A DNA stretch of 43,583 nt from an uncultured Eubacteriaceae bacterium (lineage in GTDB: Bacteria > Bacillota > Clostridia > Lachnospirales > CAG-274): NCBI GenBank assembly GCA_947167715.1, contig CAMVJD010000024.1, positions 1 through 43,583 on the forward strand, in the 5' to 3' direction. The translations under genes were made by a program, and so were the position numbers. Each line of letters starts with the position of its first letter. Positions within the stretch are counted from its first letter, which is position 1. Below are positions 15,567 to 23,733 of the stretch, piece by piece. Under the pieces are notes generated by a model. It searched no databases, had not been told where the DNA came from, and saw only the letters and a list, made by a program, of their open reading frames with translations.

Positions 15567-15776
15567 ATGTTTTACTCAAGAGCTGAAAGAGATGTGTTTA
15601 TGAAAAATATAAAATTACCGGCGGAGACAAAGAACCGTCCCCTGTCCCTCTCCAAAAAGAAAGTAAGTGAAATAGACACCAAAATAAATAATGCACGACA
15701 AGAATTTTTTGATTATATAGATGGCATTGAAAAAAAGGCAATAAATGCAACTATTGAAAATGCCATTTTTAGGTAG
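15567..15776 (+). CDS. Small hypothetical protein with a REP palindrome in its frame
   Basis: A 69-residue frame behind a good promoter. Its middle (about residues 19-29) is the translation of a REP-like palindrome (15623-15653). The rest, VSEIDTKINNARQEFFDYIDGIEKKAIN, looks like a real charged helix. The first ATG has no ribosome site; ATG at 15600 is a second option with weak AAGAGA. It may be the remnant of a gene opened by the palindrome. The stop lies one base before the next gene's ATG, so translation could be coupled. Not recognised. Confidence 0.4.
   Translation: MFYSRAERDVFMKNIKLPAETKNRPLSLSKKKVSEIDTKINNARQEFFDYIDGIEKKAINATIENAIFR
15623..15653 (-). repeat. REP-like palindrome, site 2 (5' side of RAYT gene)
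   Basis: GACAAAGAACCGTCCCCTGT, the reverse complement of site 1, so the RAYT gene lies between two inverted copies about 1 kb apart. Confidence 0.75.
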
Positions 15777-15777
15777 A

Positions 15778-16068
15778 ATGAAAAAATTACTTTACATATC
15801 ATTTGGTAATTACTTAATATATATTGTCAGCATTATTCCTATATTATTAAAATATCATGGATATATACATAGCCTGGACAATATTGTTTATTGTTCGATA
15901 TATATTTCTCATAGTATAGGAATTCTTTTGGCAATTGGTGCATTATTAAAAACTATATTTGGTGTCATAACAAAACAAAAAAAACAAACAATTTTTTTCT
16001 TGATTTGTACAATAAATTTTTTTCACTTTTTACTAGTTTATTATACTGTAAGAATGATCGCTGTATAA
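15778..16068 (+). CDS. Small membrane protein, unknown
   Basis: A 96-residue protein with three predicted membrane helices: LLYISFGNYLIYIVSIIPIL, ISHSIGILLAIGALLKTIFG and FFLICTINFFHFLLVYYTV, and a basic loop between the second and third. I use the ATG at 15778 because AGGTAG lies just before it and it directly follows the stop of the preceding small ORF; a longer start at 15745 overlaps that ORF. Very AT-rich compared with neighbours. No family recognised. Confidence 0.5.
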   Translation: MKKLLYISFGNYLIYIVSIIPILLKYHGYIHSLDNIVYCSIYISHSIGILLAIGALLKTIFGVITKQKKQTIFFLICTINFFHFLLVYYTVRMIAV

Positions 16069-16086
16069 TCATACGAAATTAGGGTC

Positions 16087-16209
16087 ATACAGGGGTTGGT
16101 TCTGTGTGTGAGTTGAAAAAATGCGAAACAAATACAAGAAACCGCCCCTAACACCAACATTTACACGGTGTGGGAGACAGGGAGACAGGGGACGGTTCTC
16201 TGTCCTGCC
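16087..16209 (+). repeat. REP-like palindromes, site 3 and a diverged copy
   Basis: GACAGGGGACGGTTCTCTGT at about 16183-16202 repeats site 1 in the same orientation. A diverged inverted pair, AGGGGTTGGTTCTGTG and CAAGAAACCGCCCCTA, precedes it. The rest of the gap (16210-16460) is AT-rich and shows nothing I can assign. Confidence 0.6.
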
Positions 16210-16469
16210 TAACATATTGTTTGTCATATAATTCTACCTCCCTATTTTGTCAAGTTATTTTTTCTAAAGATTTCAGTTTTTACGTTCCAAAAGTATAGAA
16301 AAAGGGCGATACTAATTATAATTTTGTAGATCGACAATTTTTAGAGTTTCCCAAAATTTATCCTTATATTATACTGAATATTGTATCATATTTTCGGCAA
16401 TTTTGCAATATATTTGCAAATTTTTTAACCGCGGGCGAAAGCAAAATGTTTTCAAAACTGCCTTTTCGC

Positions 16470-16498
16470 TTGATTTTTTGGAGCATATATGATACAAT
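16470..16498 (+). promoter_or_regulatory. Promoter of the NlpC/P60-dockerin gene
   Basis: TTGATT (16470-16475), 17-base spacer, TACAAT (16493-16498), about 70 bases before the start codon. Confidence 0.55.
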
Positions 16499-16569
16499 AC
16501 GCTCACAAGGTCTATGCGGTATAAGCATATACCCGATTCTTGAAAAAATTATAGATAGGAGAGATATTT

Positions 16570-18246
16570 TTGAAAAAATATATTGTCCTTATAGCCACGC
16601 TGATAGCAATGCAAACAGCTTTTGCGGTCACGGACACAAAAAGCGTATATGCGGATGAAGCTGCTTCGGGCGCGGCGATTTCGTATGACGGCACCGAAAA
16701 TGCGGGCAATCTTACCTATGCAAGCGGTGTCAATGAAAAAATGTGCCATGCTTCCTATTGGAAAGACAAGCTTGGCGGCGATGCACAAAGGCTTCTTATG
16801 ACGGGCACTCAAATAGATGAGCTCAATGCAAAAATGCTCGCAGAGCCCAAGACCTGTATGCACGACCTTGAAAATATGCCCGAAACATATACCACATCAC
16901 CCATAGTCAGGGAGCTTCCAAAGGAAGTGTATTATGTAAACGGCAAAAGGGTATATAACAGTCAATACTTTGGCAAAATGATAAAGGCCATGAAAGAAAC
17001 AGGCTATTCGGGCGAGATGCAGACACAGTATGCCGTTGTGACAAAACGTGCGGATATGAAGGACTGGCCCACCGAGGATATTGTGGGTTATTCCGCAAAC
17101 GATACCGACGACGAGCTTCAGGGCTCTGCAATGAATGTCAACGAGCCCTTTGTTATACGCCAGAAATGCGAGATAGACGGCAAAACATTTTACAACGGCG
17201 CGACCTTTAACTGCGAGGGCTGGGTGCCTGCGGACTGCCTTGCGATATGCGCATCCAAAAAGGAATGGCTTAACGCCTGGAAGGTCGATATAAACTCAAA
17301 AAATTTTATTGTTGTAACGCAGGATAAAATCAGTCTTGAGCCGTCGATATATGTTCCCGAAATATCCGATGTAGACCTTATGATAGGCACGGTGCTCAAG
17401 CTTGTGCCCGAGGATAAAATGCCCGAAACGGTGGCAGAAAGAGGTACCTGGAACAATTATGTCGTATATCTGCCAACAAGGGATGAAAAGGGAAATTATA
17501 TAAGGCAGCCTGCCCTTATATCACAGCATCATAGTGTAAGCGTAGGCTATTTACCGCTTACCCAGGGCAATGTACTGGATGTGGCTTTCGGCTGTCTGGG
17601 CAACCGCTATGGCTGGGGCGGTATGCTTGGTGCTATGGACTGCTCGATGTATACAAGACAGATATACCGCTGCTTCGGGCTGGAGATACCGCGAAATACG
17701 ACATGGCAGACGCAGATACCCGAGCATGTATCGGATATAAGCGCAATGACCGATGAAGAAAAGCTTGAATTTTTCAAAAGCATCCCCGTCGGGTCTCTGC
17801 TTATGTTCAAGGGGCATATAACCGTATATGTCGGCAGCGAAAACGGTATGGCGTATGTTATAAGCGATACGGGCAGTCTTTCCGACAGCGCGGGAGAATT
17901 AAAGGTTATAGGACAGATGAGCGTTATAATCAATCCGCTTGACGTAAGACGCGGCAACGGTACGACCTGGCTTAAAAATATGATAAGTGTTGTCACTTTC
18001 GGCGAGGGAAATACAAGGTATGTGTTTGGGGATGCGGATGCGGACGGTGTTGTTACCGCGTCCGACTCCGCTTCAATACTTCAAAAGGTGCTTACGGGCA
18101 AATATAAACTGCCGCTGGAAAAAAAGACAGATGTATGGATGCTGTATGCGGATGTAGACAACGACGGACATCTCACCGCGGCAGATGCTTCCACAGTACT
18201 TCAAAAGGTGCTTGTTTCTTCGTATAAAATGCCTGTAGAATTATAA
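16570..18246 (+). CDS. Secreted NlpC/P60 cysteine peptidase with SH3-like domains and C-terminal dockerin
   Basis: A 558-residue exported cell-wall hydrolase. Signal peptide ~1-28 (cleavage after SVYA). Residues ~90-330 look like the N_NLPC_P60 and SH3-type wall-binding region. Residues ~335-470 are an NlpC/P60 domain with catalytic Cys358 in AMDCSMYTRQIYR and His416 in FKGHITVYVG. Residues 488-556 are a type I dockerin with two calcium repeats: DADADGVVTASDSASILQKV and DVDNDGHLTAADASTVLQKV. The start is TTG at 16570 with AGGAGAG seven bases before; no ATG is available there. Dockerins dock to cohesins, so the peptidase probably joins a cellulosome-like or surface scaffold. Its stop is six bases from the convergent PAP2 gene. 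Confidence 0.92.
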   Translation: MKKYIVLIATLIAMQTAFAVTDTKSVYADEAASGAAISYDGTENAGNLTYASGVNEKMCHASYWKDKLGGDAQRLLMTGTQIDELNAKMLAEPKTCMHDLENMPETYTTSPIVRELPKEVYYVNGKRVYNSQYFGKMIKAMKETGYSGEMQTQYAVVTKRADMKDWPTEDIVGYSANDTDDELQGSAMNVNEPFVIRQKCEIDGKTFYNGATFNCEGWVPADCLAICASKKEWLNAWKVDINSKNFIVVTQDKISLEPSIYVPEISDVDLMIGTVLKLVPEDKMPETVAERGTWNNYVVYLPTRDEKGNYIRQPALISQHHSVSVGYLPLTQGNVLDVAFGCLGNRYGWGGMLGAMDCSMYTRQIYRCFGLEIPRNTTWQTQIPEHVSDISAMTDEEKLEFFKSIPVGSLLMFKGHITVYVGSENGMAYVISDTGSLSDSAGELKVIGQMSVIINPLDVRRGNGTTWLKNMISVVTFGEGNTRYVFGDADADGVVTASDSASILQKVLTGKYKLPLEKKTDVWMLYADVDNDGHLTAADASTVLQKVLVSSYKMPVEL

Positions 18247-18252
18247 TTATTG

Positions 18253-18789
18253 TTATTCTTTTTGGCACAACAGCTTAGCATTGTATTTTTTTACTGCAAA
18301 ATCACAAACCTTAACCGCAGCAAAACCTATCACGACTCCCAGAGCGGCCCCGCAAAGAACATCTGTAGGAAAATGCAGGAAGAGATAAAGCCTGCTAAAA
18401 GCAATAAATGCTGCGGTAATAAACATTACAATGCCGCTCTTTCTGTGATCCATAAAAATTGCTGTTGCTGCCCCGAATGCAAATGCAGAGTGTGTCGAAG
18501 GGAATGACGAACTTGTCGGCCGCGCAACCAGCAGTGCAAATTCCCGATCTATCTGACACGGACGCAGTCTTGTTACTGCGTGCTTTAAAAACAGTTCCCC
18601 GAACAGCAAGACACCGATAAATGAGATAAGAACCGCAGCCCCTGTTTTTCTTGTCTTCTTAAAGATAAGAAGTATAAACCCCACGATAAGCCACAACTGT
18701 CCGATCGATCCGGGTAGGTGTGTAAAAAAAAGAAAAATTGTATCAAGAATACCTGTCCGCGGTATGCTGTAAAGTATTGAAAATTCCAT
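18253..18789 (-). CDS. PAP2-family membrane phosphatase
   Basis: A 178-residue integral membrane phosphatase with the three PAP2 signatures in order: KHAVTRLRP (C1), SSFPSTHSAFAFG (C2) and SRLYLFLHFPTDVLCG (C3), with the catalytic His in each of C2 and C3. It has about five helices. Family members dephosphorylate undecaprenyl diphosphate or phosphatidate; the small size fits a BcrC-like undecaprenyl-diphosphatase. The ATG at 18789 follows AAAGGAGA. It is monocistronic and convergent with the NlpC/P60 gene. Which lipid it uses is undecided. Confidence 0.9.
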   Translation of the reverse strand: MEFSILYSIPRTGILDTIFLFFTHLPGSIGQLWLIVGFILLIFKKTRKTGAAVLISFIGVLLFGELFLKHAVTRLRPCQIDREFALLVARPTSSSFPSTHSAFAFGAATAIFMDHRKSGIVMFITAAFIAFSRLYLFLHFPTDVLCGAALGVVIGFAAVKVCDFAVKKYNAKLLCQKE

Positions 18790-18830
18790 AGGCTCTCCTT
18801 TTCTGTTGTTTTCCTGTTATTGCTCTCTAA

Positions 18831-18869
18831 AAAAGTGTCGATCGCTTCAAAAAAACGACCGACACTTTT
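18831..18869 (-). terminator. Terminator at the end of the hydrolase cluster
   Basis: Arms AAAAGTGTCG(GTCG) and (CGATC)GACACTTTT with a T-rich tail on the minus strand; a T-rich flank on the other side makes it look bidirectional. It lies 127 bases after the DUF3089 stop at 18996. The bases between show no gene. Confidence 0.65.
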
Positions 18870-18995
18870 GTTTGATCTTGCTTTTTCTTATACACGGATG
18901 TAAACCCGTTCTCCGCCGAACATAGTTTATTTTTGTACTGTCAGCGGCAAAGCTTTTTCTTCGTCAGCAAGGCATTCGCCTGCTAAAAAAAATCT

Positions 18996-19961
18996 TTACT
19001 GTTTATTCAGATAAGCGGCAACTCGCTTTGCCACATTATCCTTGATGTTGTTGTAATAGTACATATAGTCATTGCCATGGCGGCCGTCGGGTCCAAAGAA
19101 CTCGGCAGCGATATTTGCAACTTCTTCGGGCATCGGATCGGCCTTGGCGTGCGTCACTACCACGCCGCGGGCAAGGTTGATCTGTGCATCGGCACCTGCA
19201 TCTCCGATGGAAGGTTCACCGGTTTGAGCATTTATTACAATAGAACCGAGGTTCATGCTTGCGGGAGCATAAGTTTCGTCCAATTTCCAGTTAAGAGGGT
19301 TGATGCTCCTTGTTTCGGGAAGTACCACGATATTGTGGGCGTTTGTCTCAATATTCCCGGGACCCTCGGTGTTCCATGCAACGATAACGCCCGTGTCGGT
19401 CTCGCCGGTGGCAAATTTCAGGTGCGGGTTGGCTTCAAGATATTTTGTCGTGACGGAATAGCCTATGGCATAGGCCGCAACCATGCGTGCATAGTAGTCG
19501 GGGTGTTCCTTAAAATATGTACGCAGCAGCAGTAAAACCATTGCAGAGCCCTGACTATGCCCTGCCATGATGAACGGGCGGCCGCCGTTGCAGTTCTCAA
19601 AGTAATAGTCGAGTGCGGCGGTCATATCCTCGTAGGGCAGACCCAAAAGTGCATTGTCAAAGTTTCCGGTATTCTTAACGACTTCCCCTGCGTAGCGTAA
19701 GCCCGACTGACGATAGTACGGAGCAAACACATTGGTGGAATCCGCAAACGCAGATGCATGGTCTCTGTATTCTTCCTTTGTGCCCTCCAGCATTTCTTCG
19801 TTGTCGAATGTTGCATAATCGGGAGCACCGTCATCAAAGCTGGACATAATGTAATTTGTGGAAAAAATGTAGAATGTGTCAACATCCTTGGTGATCTCCG
19901 GTATCTGATACCAGTACTTCTTGTTTGAATAGTCGGTTTTTGAAGATACATTGTTATTCAT
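18996..19961 (-). CDS. DUF3089 alpha/beta-hydrolase-like protein, copy 1
   Basis: A 321-residue cytoplasmic protein of the DUF3089 alpha/beta-hydrolase group. The nucleophile elbow is AGHSQGSA with Ser136. YKLNEAL-type helices follow, plus EGPGNIETNAHN and SINPLNWK, which also occur in the second copy at 21094-22035. A candidate catalytic His is in GVVVTHAK near the C-terminus. No signal peptide. The ATG at 19961 follows GAGGGAAAAATT; the leader just before it (a CGAAAGCGAGGG core) is shared with the second copy. It is transcribed from the repeated promoter module at 20043-20124, separately from the rest of the hydrolase cluster. Substrate unknown; probably an ester. Confidence 0.82.
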   Translation of the reverse strand: MNNNVSSKTDYSNKKYWYQIPEITKDVDTFYIFSTNYIMSSFDDGAPDYATFDNEEMLEGTKEEYRDHASAFADSTNVFAPYYRQSGLRYAGEVVKNTGNFDNALLGLPYEDMTAALDYYFENCNGGRPFIMAGHSQGSAMVLLLLRTYFKEHPDYYARMVAAYAIGYSVTTKYLEANPHLKFATGETDTGVIVAWNTEGPGNIETNAHNIVVLPETRSINPLNWKLDETYAPASMNLGSIVINAQTGEPSIGDAGADAQINLARGVVVTHAKADPMPEEVANIAAEFFGPDGRHGNDYMYYYNNIKDNVAKRVAAYLNKQ

Positions 19962-20042
19962 AATTTTTCCCTCGCTTTCGTTATTAAAATTACGTATTGT
20001 TAAATTATTTTGCCTTTTCGCCGTTGAAATACACCTTGGTTA

Positions 20043-20124
20043 CTGATTTTTCAAAAATATCTCCGATACATTATTATAGTCTAATTTTACCAAAAATTTC
20101 ACAATTTGTCAACAAAAAATAACG
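20043..20124 (-). promoter_or_regulatory. Repeated promoter module, copy 2 (upstream of DUF3089 copy 1)
   Basis: On the minus strand TTGACA (20107-20112), 17-base spacer, TAAAAT (20084-20089), then TAATGTATCGGAGATATTTT. It matches the modules at 11273-11348 and 32875-32934 across about 70 bases. It and the divergent promoter at 20175 fill the 363-base gap 19962-20324. Confidence 0.65.
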
Positions 20125-20174
20125 ACTTTGCCCAACAAAAATTATATTTTTGGCAATAACGGCAGTTTTTTTTG

Positions 20175-20203
20175 TTGCTAATAACGGAAAAATATGTTAT
20201 ACT
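20175..20203 (+). promoter_or_regulatory. Promoter of the two-helix membrane protein gene
   Basis: TTGCTA (20175-20180), 17-base spacer, TATACT (20198-20203). The leader to the start codon is about 115 bases with no clear structure. Confidence 0.55.
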
Positions 20204-20324
20204 AATATTAGTTAACAGAATAGTGTCGATAGTTAGATCCGATAGCTTTTTCATTGAATTGGGCATGACCCCTTCAAAGTATCATTGGATTTGATCTGTA
20301 AAAACACAAGAAAGGAGCAAGTGA

Positions 20325-20903
20325 TTGAATATGAATAATAAAAGAGAAGAGTTTTATTATAAAAAATCTTATCTGAAACAAAGATTGCAAAAGGACGTAA
20401 TAAAGGATGGGATAGCTTACATCCCGTGCAAAATTGACAGCATCGACGATATGATAAGCAGATTCAGTATAGAGGAATGCGAGTCCCTGGATGGAGAATT
20501 CGTAGATTATCTTTTAAATTTTGTCGATTGTATCCCGGACCAATATCCCGCTGTACTTGAAATACACGGACCGAAATTTACCGAAGCTCAACAGGAAAGG
20601 ATCAAGAAGCTTTTTGAAGACGAGGCCGATTATATGTTGGGTAAAACAGAAGCCGAAAACAATCACCACAAAAGAGTTTTTTGGTTGATGGTACTGGGGA
20701 CCGTAGCATCGGGAGTCTTGCTTGCTGCTATAAAACATTTTGTCGATGAGATACCTCTCGAGTTCTTTTATGTAATATTCTGGCTCTTTGCGGATTCTCT
20801 CGTGCGGTATCTTTTTATAGAACATTTCGATTACAAAGGCGATAAGATACGCGCCGGCCGAATTGCCAGTATGAAAATAGAATTTATGGAAGATCAACCT
20901 TGA
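20325..20903 (+). CDS. Unknown protein with two C-terminal membrane helices
   Basis: A 192-residue protein. The first ~105 residues are charged and probably cytoplasmic, with an IDSIDDMISRFSIEEC and FTEAQQERIKKLFEDEAD stretch. Two hydrophobic helices follow (VFWLMVLGTVASGVLLAAI and IPLEFFYVIFWLFADSLV), then a short basic tail. The TTG at 20325 is 7 bases after GGAG, which is better than the ATG two codons later at 13 bases. It is the only plus-strand gene inside the hydrolase cluster and separates the two DUF3089 copies; own promoter and terminator. No family recognised. Confidence 0.6.
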   Translation: MNMNNKREEFYYKKSYLKQRLQKDVIKDGIAYIPCKIDSIDDMISRFSIEECESLDGEFVDYLLNFVDCIPDQYPAVLEIHGPKFTEAQQERIKKLFEDEADYMLGKTEAENNHHKRVFWLMVLGTVASGVLLAAIKHFVDEIPLEFFYVIFWLFADSLVRYLFIEHFDYKGDKIRAGRIASMKIEFMEDQP

Positions 20904-20916
20904 CAAAAATAATACC

Positions 20917-20960
20917 GACAAGCCGCAAAAAACAGGTTTTGCGGCTTGTCTTATTATTTG
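20917..20960 (+). terminator. Strong terminator after the two-helix protein gene
   Basis: Perfect 14-bp stem GACAAGCCGCAAAA/TTTTGCGGCTTGTC (20917-20930 and 20937-20950), followed by TTATTATTTG. Confidence 0.9.
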
Positions 20961-21017
20961 TGTTTTTCATTACTTAATCTGATCACAGTCATTCAAACCC
21001 TATCCGAAAATTCTTCA

Positions 21018-21052
21018 GGGGGGTGCAAGAATTTTTACTCACACCCCCCCCC
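21018..21052. other. G/C-run hairpin downstream of DUF3089 copy 2
   Basis: GGGGGGTG (21018-21025) can pair with the CACCCCCC run ending in nine C (21044-21052). There is no T tract on either strand, so it is not a classic terminator; it could stall the transcript of the minus-strand cluster. Confidence 0.4.
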
Positions 21053-21093
21053 ATTTACACTTTTACATTATTGATGAAGTTTTCAAATAATTT

Positions 21094-22035
21094 TTATTTC
21101 ACTCTGCTTTGATAAGCGGCAATTCTCTTTGCTGCGTTTTCTTTAAGGTTGTTGTAGAAAATAGAATAGTCATCCTGATGGAAACTTTCCGGACCCGCAA
21201 AATCAGGCATTTCGTTGGGTACGGCGCGGGCGTGTGTCACAACTGTGCCGCGGGCAAGATTTACCTGTGCATCGCCGCCTATGTCGCATATCTCGGTTTT
21301 GCCTGTCGCATAGTCTATAACTATCGAGCCGAGGTTCATATCGGCGGGGGCGTATGTTTCGTCACGCTTCCAGTTAAGGGGGTTGATGCTGATCCCGTTT
21401 GGCAGCATCGCGGCATTGGGGGCATTTGCCTCCACGTTTTTCGGACCCTCTGCGTGCCAGCTGATTATGACTCCCGTATCGGTCTCGCCGTTTGCAAATT
21501 TCATGTGCGGGTTTGCTTCAAGGTCATCCTTTGTAATTGAGTAGCCTATCGCGTAGGCTGCTACCATACGCTTATAATGATCGGGATGCTCTTTAAAATA
21601 ACCTTTCAGCACAAGACCGAGGATAGCCGAGCCCTGGCTGTGTCCCGCAATGATGAACGGACGGCCGTTGTTGCAGTTTTCAAAATAGTAGTCAAGCGCC
21701 GCGGTAATGTCGCCGTAGGGCGTACCCGGAAGTATCGTGCGAACGTCTCCGCAATTCAGCCAGGTCTCTCCCATAAGTTTCATACCTGCCTGACGGTAGT
21801 AAGGGATAAACACATTTGTGGACTCTTCAAACACGCTTGATTTTATAGCGTGTTCGATCTTGACACCCTCCAGCATTTCGGTGTTGTCAAGGGAGGCATA
21901 GTCGGGGTCGCCCTCGTTTGCGCCCATGTACACGGTCGAGTAGATGTAAAATGTGTCAATGTCCTTGGTTATATCGGGAAATTTAAACCAACAGCTCTTT
22001 TTTGAATAGTCGGGTGCTAAATTATTATTCGTCAT
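21094..22035 (-). CDS. DUF3089 alpha/beta-hydrolase-like protein, copy 2
   Basis: A 313-residue paralogue of the protein at 18996-19961, very similar along its length (PYYRQ-G, ITAALDYYFENCN-GRPF, INPLNWKRDETYAPADMNLGSIVI). The nucleophile is Ser133 in AGHSQGSA; a possible His is in GTVVTHAR. No signal peptide, so it acts in the cytoplasm. The ATG follows GAGGGAAAAAT. It is the last gene of the hydrolase operon, 43 bases after the amidohydrolase stop. The two copies differ in their setting: one in the operon, one under a separate promoter. Confidence 0.82.
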   Translation of the reverse strand: MTNNNLAPDYSKKSCWFKFPDITKDIDTFYIYSTVYMGANEGDPDYASLDNTEMLEGVKIEHAIKSSVFEESTNVFIPYYRQAGMKLMGETWLNCGDVRTILPGTPYGDITAALDYYFENCNNGRPFIIAGHSQGSAILGLVLKGYFKEHPDHYKRMVAAYAIGYSITKDDLEANPHMKFANGETDTGVIISWHAEGPKNVEANAPNAAMLPNGISINPLNWKRDETYAPADMNLGSIVIDYATGKTEICDIGGDAQVNLARGTVVTHARAVPNEMPDFAGPESFHQDDYSIFYNNLKENAAKRIAAYQSRVK

Positions 22036-22078
22036 ATTTTTCCCTCGCTTTCGTCAATAACTTTTAAAATACAAAATT

Positions 22079-23710
22079 TTATGCTTTGTAAACTTCCTCG
22101 CCGTCAACTATGGTGGCGATAATATTTGCCTGCGCAACTTTCTCAATATCGTCATGCAGGAAATCGCAGTCAAAGACCGTCATATTGGCAAGTTTGCCAA
22201 ATTCTATGCTGCCCATACGGTTTTCCTGACGCCACTGGCGGGCAACGTTGATGGTCAGTGCGCGCAGGGACTGCTCGCGTGTGATCGCTTCCTTAACATT
22301 ATGCGGAGCACCTTCAACGCCCAGTTCCTTTGGCAAATCACGGGTCTCTGCCATGTAAATGCTGTATTTAATGCTGAACGAAGGAGAAACCGGATAATCC
22401 GAATGGAATACCGGGTATGCGCCTGCATCAAAGAATGACTTGATCGGGTAAGAATTTTCAGCCAGCTCCTTACCGACATAAGATACCTCAATATCATAGA
22501 AACCCGGAATTTCCGCTGTCCACAGCGGAGGAACTGCCGGAATGGAACCTGTTGCGGCCATACGGCGAATGTCCTCATCTGTAACAAAATGCAGATGCGC
22601 CAAAACATTGCGCTGATCCATATCGCCCGTTATTTTTTCCGCATCCTCTATACAGCCAAGCATAAAGTGAGTTGCACCGCCGCCCTCGGAATGAACGTGT
22701 ACCGAAAGCCCCTCTTTGTCTGCCGCCGTTATCAATTCCACCATCTTGTCATGGTCATTAAAGCGCTCATTGCCGTGATAGCCCGGCTGGTCAAGATAAT
22801 CCTGATTCTGCCATGCCGTATGTGCCTCCGTTACGCCGTCAAGGAATGTCTTAACACCGACAACATGGAAATATTCGCCGCTGTACATGGCGCGGTCTTT
22901 GGCGATGCGTGCCACCTCAGCCTTCGGGTCCTCGGGATTGTCGGGACACATCAGGTAAGCATATGTGCGCAGTTTCAGCTTACCCTCCTGTTCCAGCTCG
23001 GAGAAAGCTCTTGTAGCGATCGTATTGGTGACCTCCACGCCTGCATCGCCTACTGCGGTGTAGCCGTTTGCGAGAGCTATGTCCTGCCATGCCAGCAGAT
23101 AGTCTTTGGCATTGTCAATAGTCGTGGGAAGTTTGGGATACAACTCAAACACGGGTGCTTCACAGATGTAACCGTCCGGTTCACCGTTTTCGTCCACATG
23201 CACCAGATCGTAGCCCATTTTTTTCGCATAAGCCGCGTCTATTCCCGCCCATTCCAACGCCTTGCTGTTAAGCAGCATGGAGTGACCGCCGCCGGTTTGC
23301 ATAAGCAGTATCTTGTCGGCGCAGATCTCGTCCAGATATGCCTTGGAAACATATTCTTCATTTTCGACCCACCCCGATGCCATATAGAACTCGCGCTGCG
23401 GGTTCTTTTCGATAAACTCCTTGATGATCTCGCGGTATTTGGCATAATCCGTCAAACCGACAGGCGCAAGGTTAGCCTGTCCAATGGCGCGGTCACCTGC
23501 CAGATAGCTGTGGCAATGTGATTCAAGAAAGCCCGGATATATGTAGTTCTCGCCGTAATCCAGCACCTTTGCATCCACACCGCCAAGCTCTTTTGCTTTT
23601 TCGGCATCGCCTATATAAGCAAATACACCATCCTTGACCAATGCAGCTTTAGCAAAGGGTCTTTTTTCGTCCATAGTGATAATATTGCCGAGAATAACGG
23701 TTTGTTTCAT
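22079..23710 (-). CDS. YtcJ-like amidohydrolase (Amidohydro_3), copy 1
   Basis: A 543-residue metal-dependent hydrolase of the YtcJ group in the amidohydrolase superfamily. Metal ligands H65-x-H67 are in FLESHCHS; later HVHSEGGGATHF, LAHLHFVTDEDI and FHSDYPVSP supply the further His and Asp ligands. The C-terminal FGKLANMTVFDCDF is the usual beta-sandwich closure. The ATG at 23710 is preceded by AAGGAGGAAG; the longer frame start upstream has none. It lies 23 bases after the next amidohydrolase gene. It is more distant from the other two copies than they are from each other. Substrate (amide, N-acyl or formamide bond) unknown. Confidence 0.87.
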   Translation of the reverse strand: MKQTVILGNIITMDEKRPFAKAALVKDGVFAYIGDAEKAKELGGVDAKVLDYGENYIYPGFLESHCHSYLAGDRAIGQANLAPVGLTDYAKYREIIKEFIEKNPQREFYMASGWVENEEYVSKAYLDEICADKILLMQTGGGHSMLLNSKALEWAGIDAAYAKKMGYDLVHVDENGEPDGYICEAPVFELYPKLPTTIDNAKDYLLAWQDIALANGYTAVGDAGVEVTNTIATRAFSELEQEGKLKLRTYAYLMCPDNPEDPKAEVARIAKDRAMYSGEYFHVVGVKTFLDGVTEAHTAWQNQDYLDQPGYHGNERFNDHDKMVELITAADKEGLSVHVHSEGGGATHFMLGCIEDAEKITGDMDQRNVLAHLHFVTDEDIRRMAATGSIPAVPPLWTAEIPGFYDIEVSYVGKELAENSYPIKSFFDAGAYPVFHSDYPVSPSFSIKYSIYMAETRDLPKELGVEGAPHNVKEAITREQSLRALTINVARQWRQENRMGSIEFGKLANMTVFDCDFLHDDIEKVAQANIIATIVDGEEVYKA

Positions 23711-23733
23711 AGTGCCTTCCTCCTTTTCTTTTA

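Noticed and set aside
16085..16235. Short minus-strand ORF beginning MTNNMLGRTENRPLSP behind a TTGACA and GGGAGG
   Set aside because: Most of it is translated REP-like palindrome, and the possible -10 box overlaps its own ATG. At best it is the stub of a gene interrupted by the repeats.
21018..21052. Terminator of the hydrolase operon
   Set aside because: G-run/C-run hairpin has no T tract on either strand, so it was kept only as an unexplained hairpin.
22589..23521. 310-codon plus-strand ORF opposite amidohydrolase copy 1
   Set aside because: Antisense shadow of a well-conserved gene; composition is rich in Cys/His/Arg with no recognisable domain, and no ribosome site precedes it.
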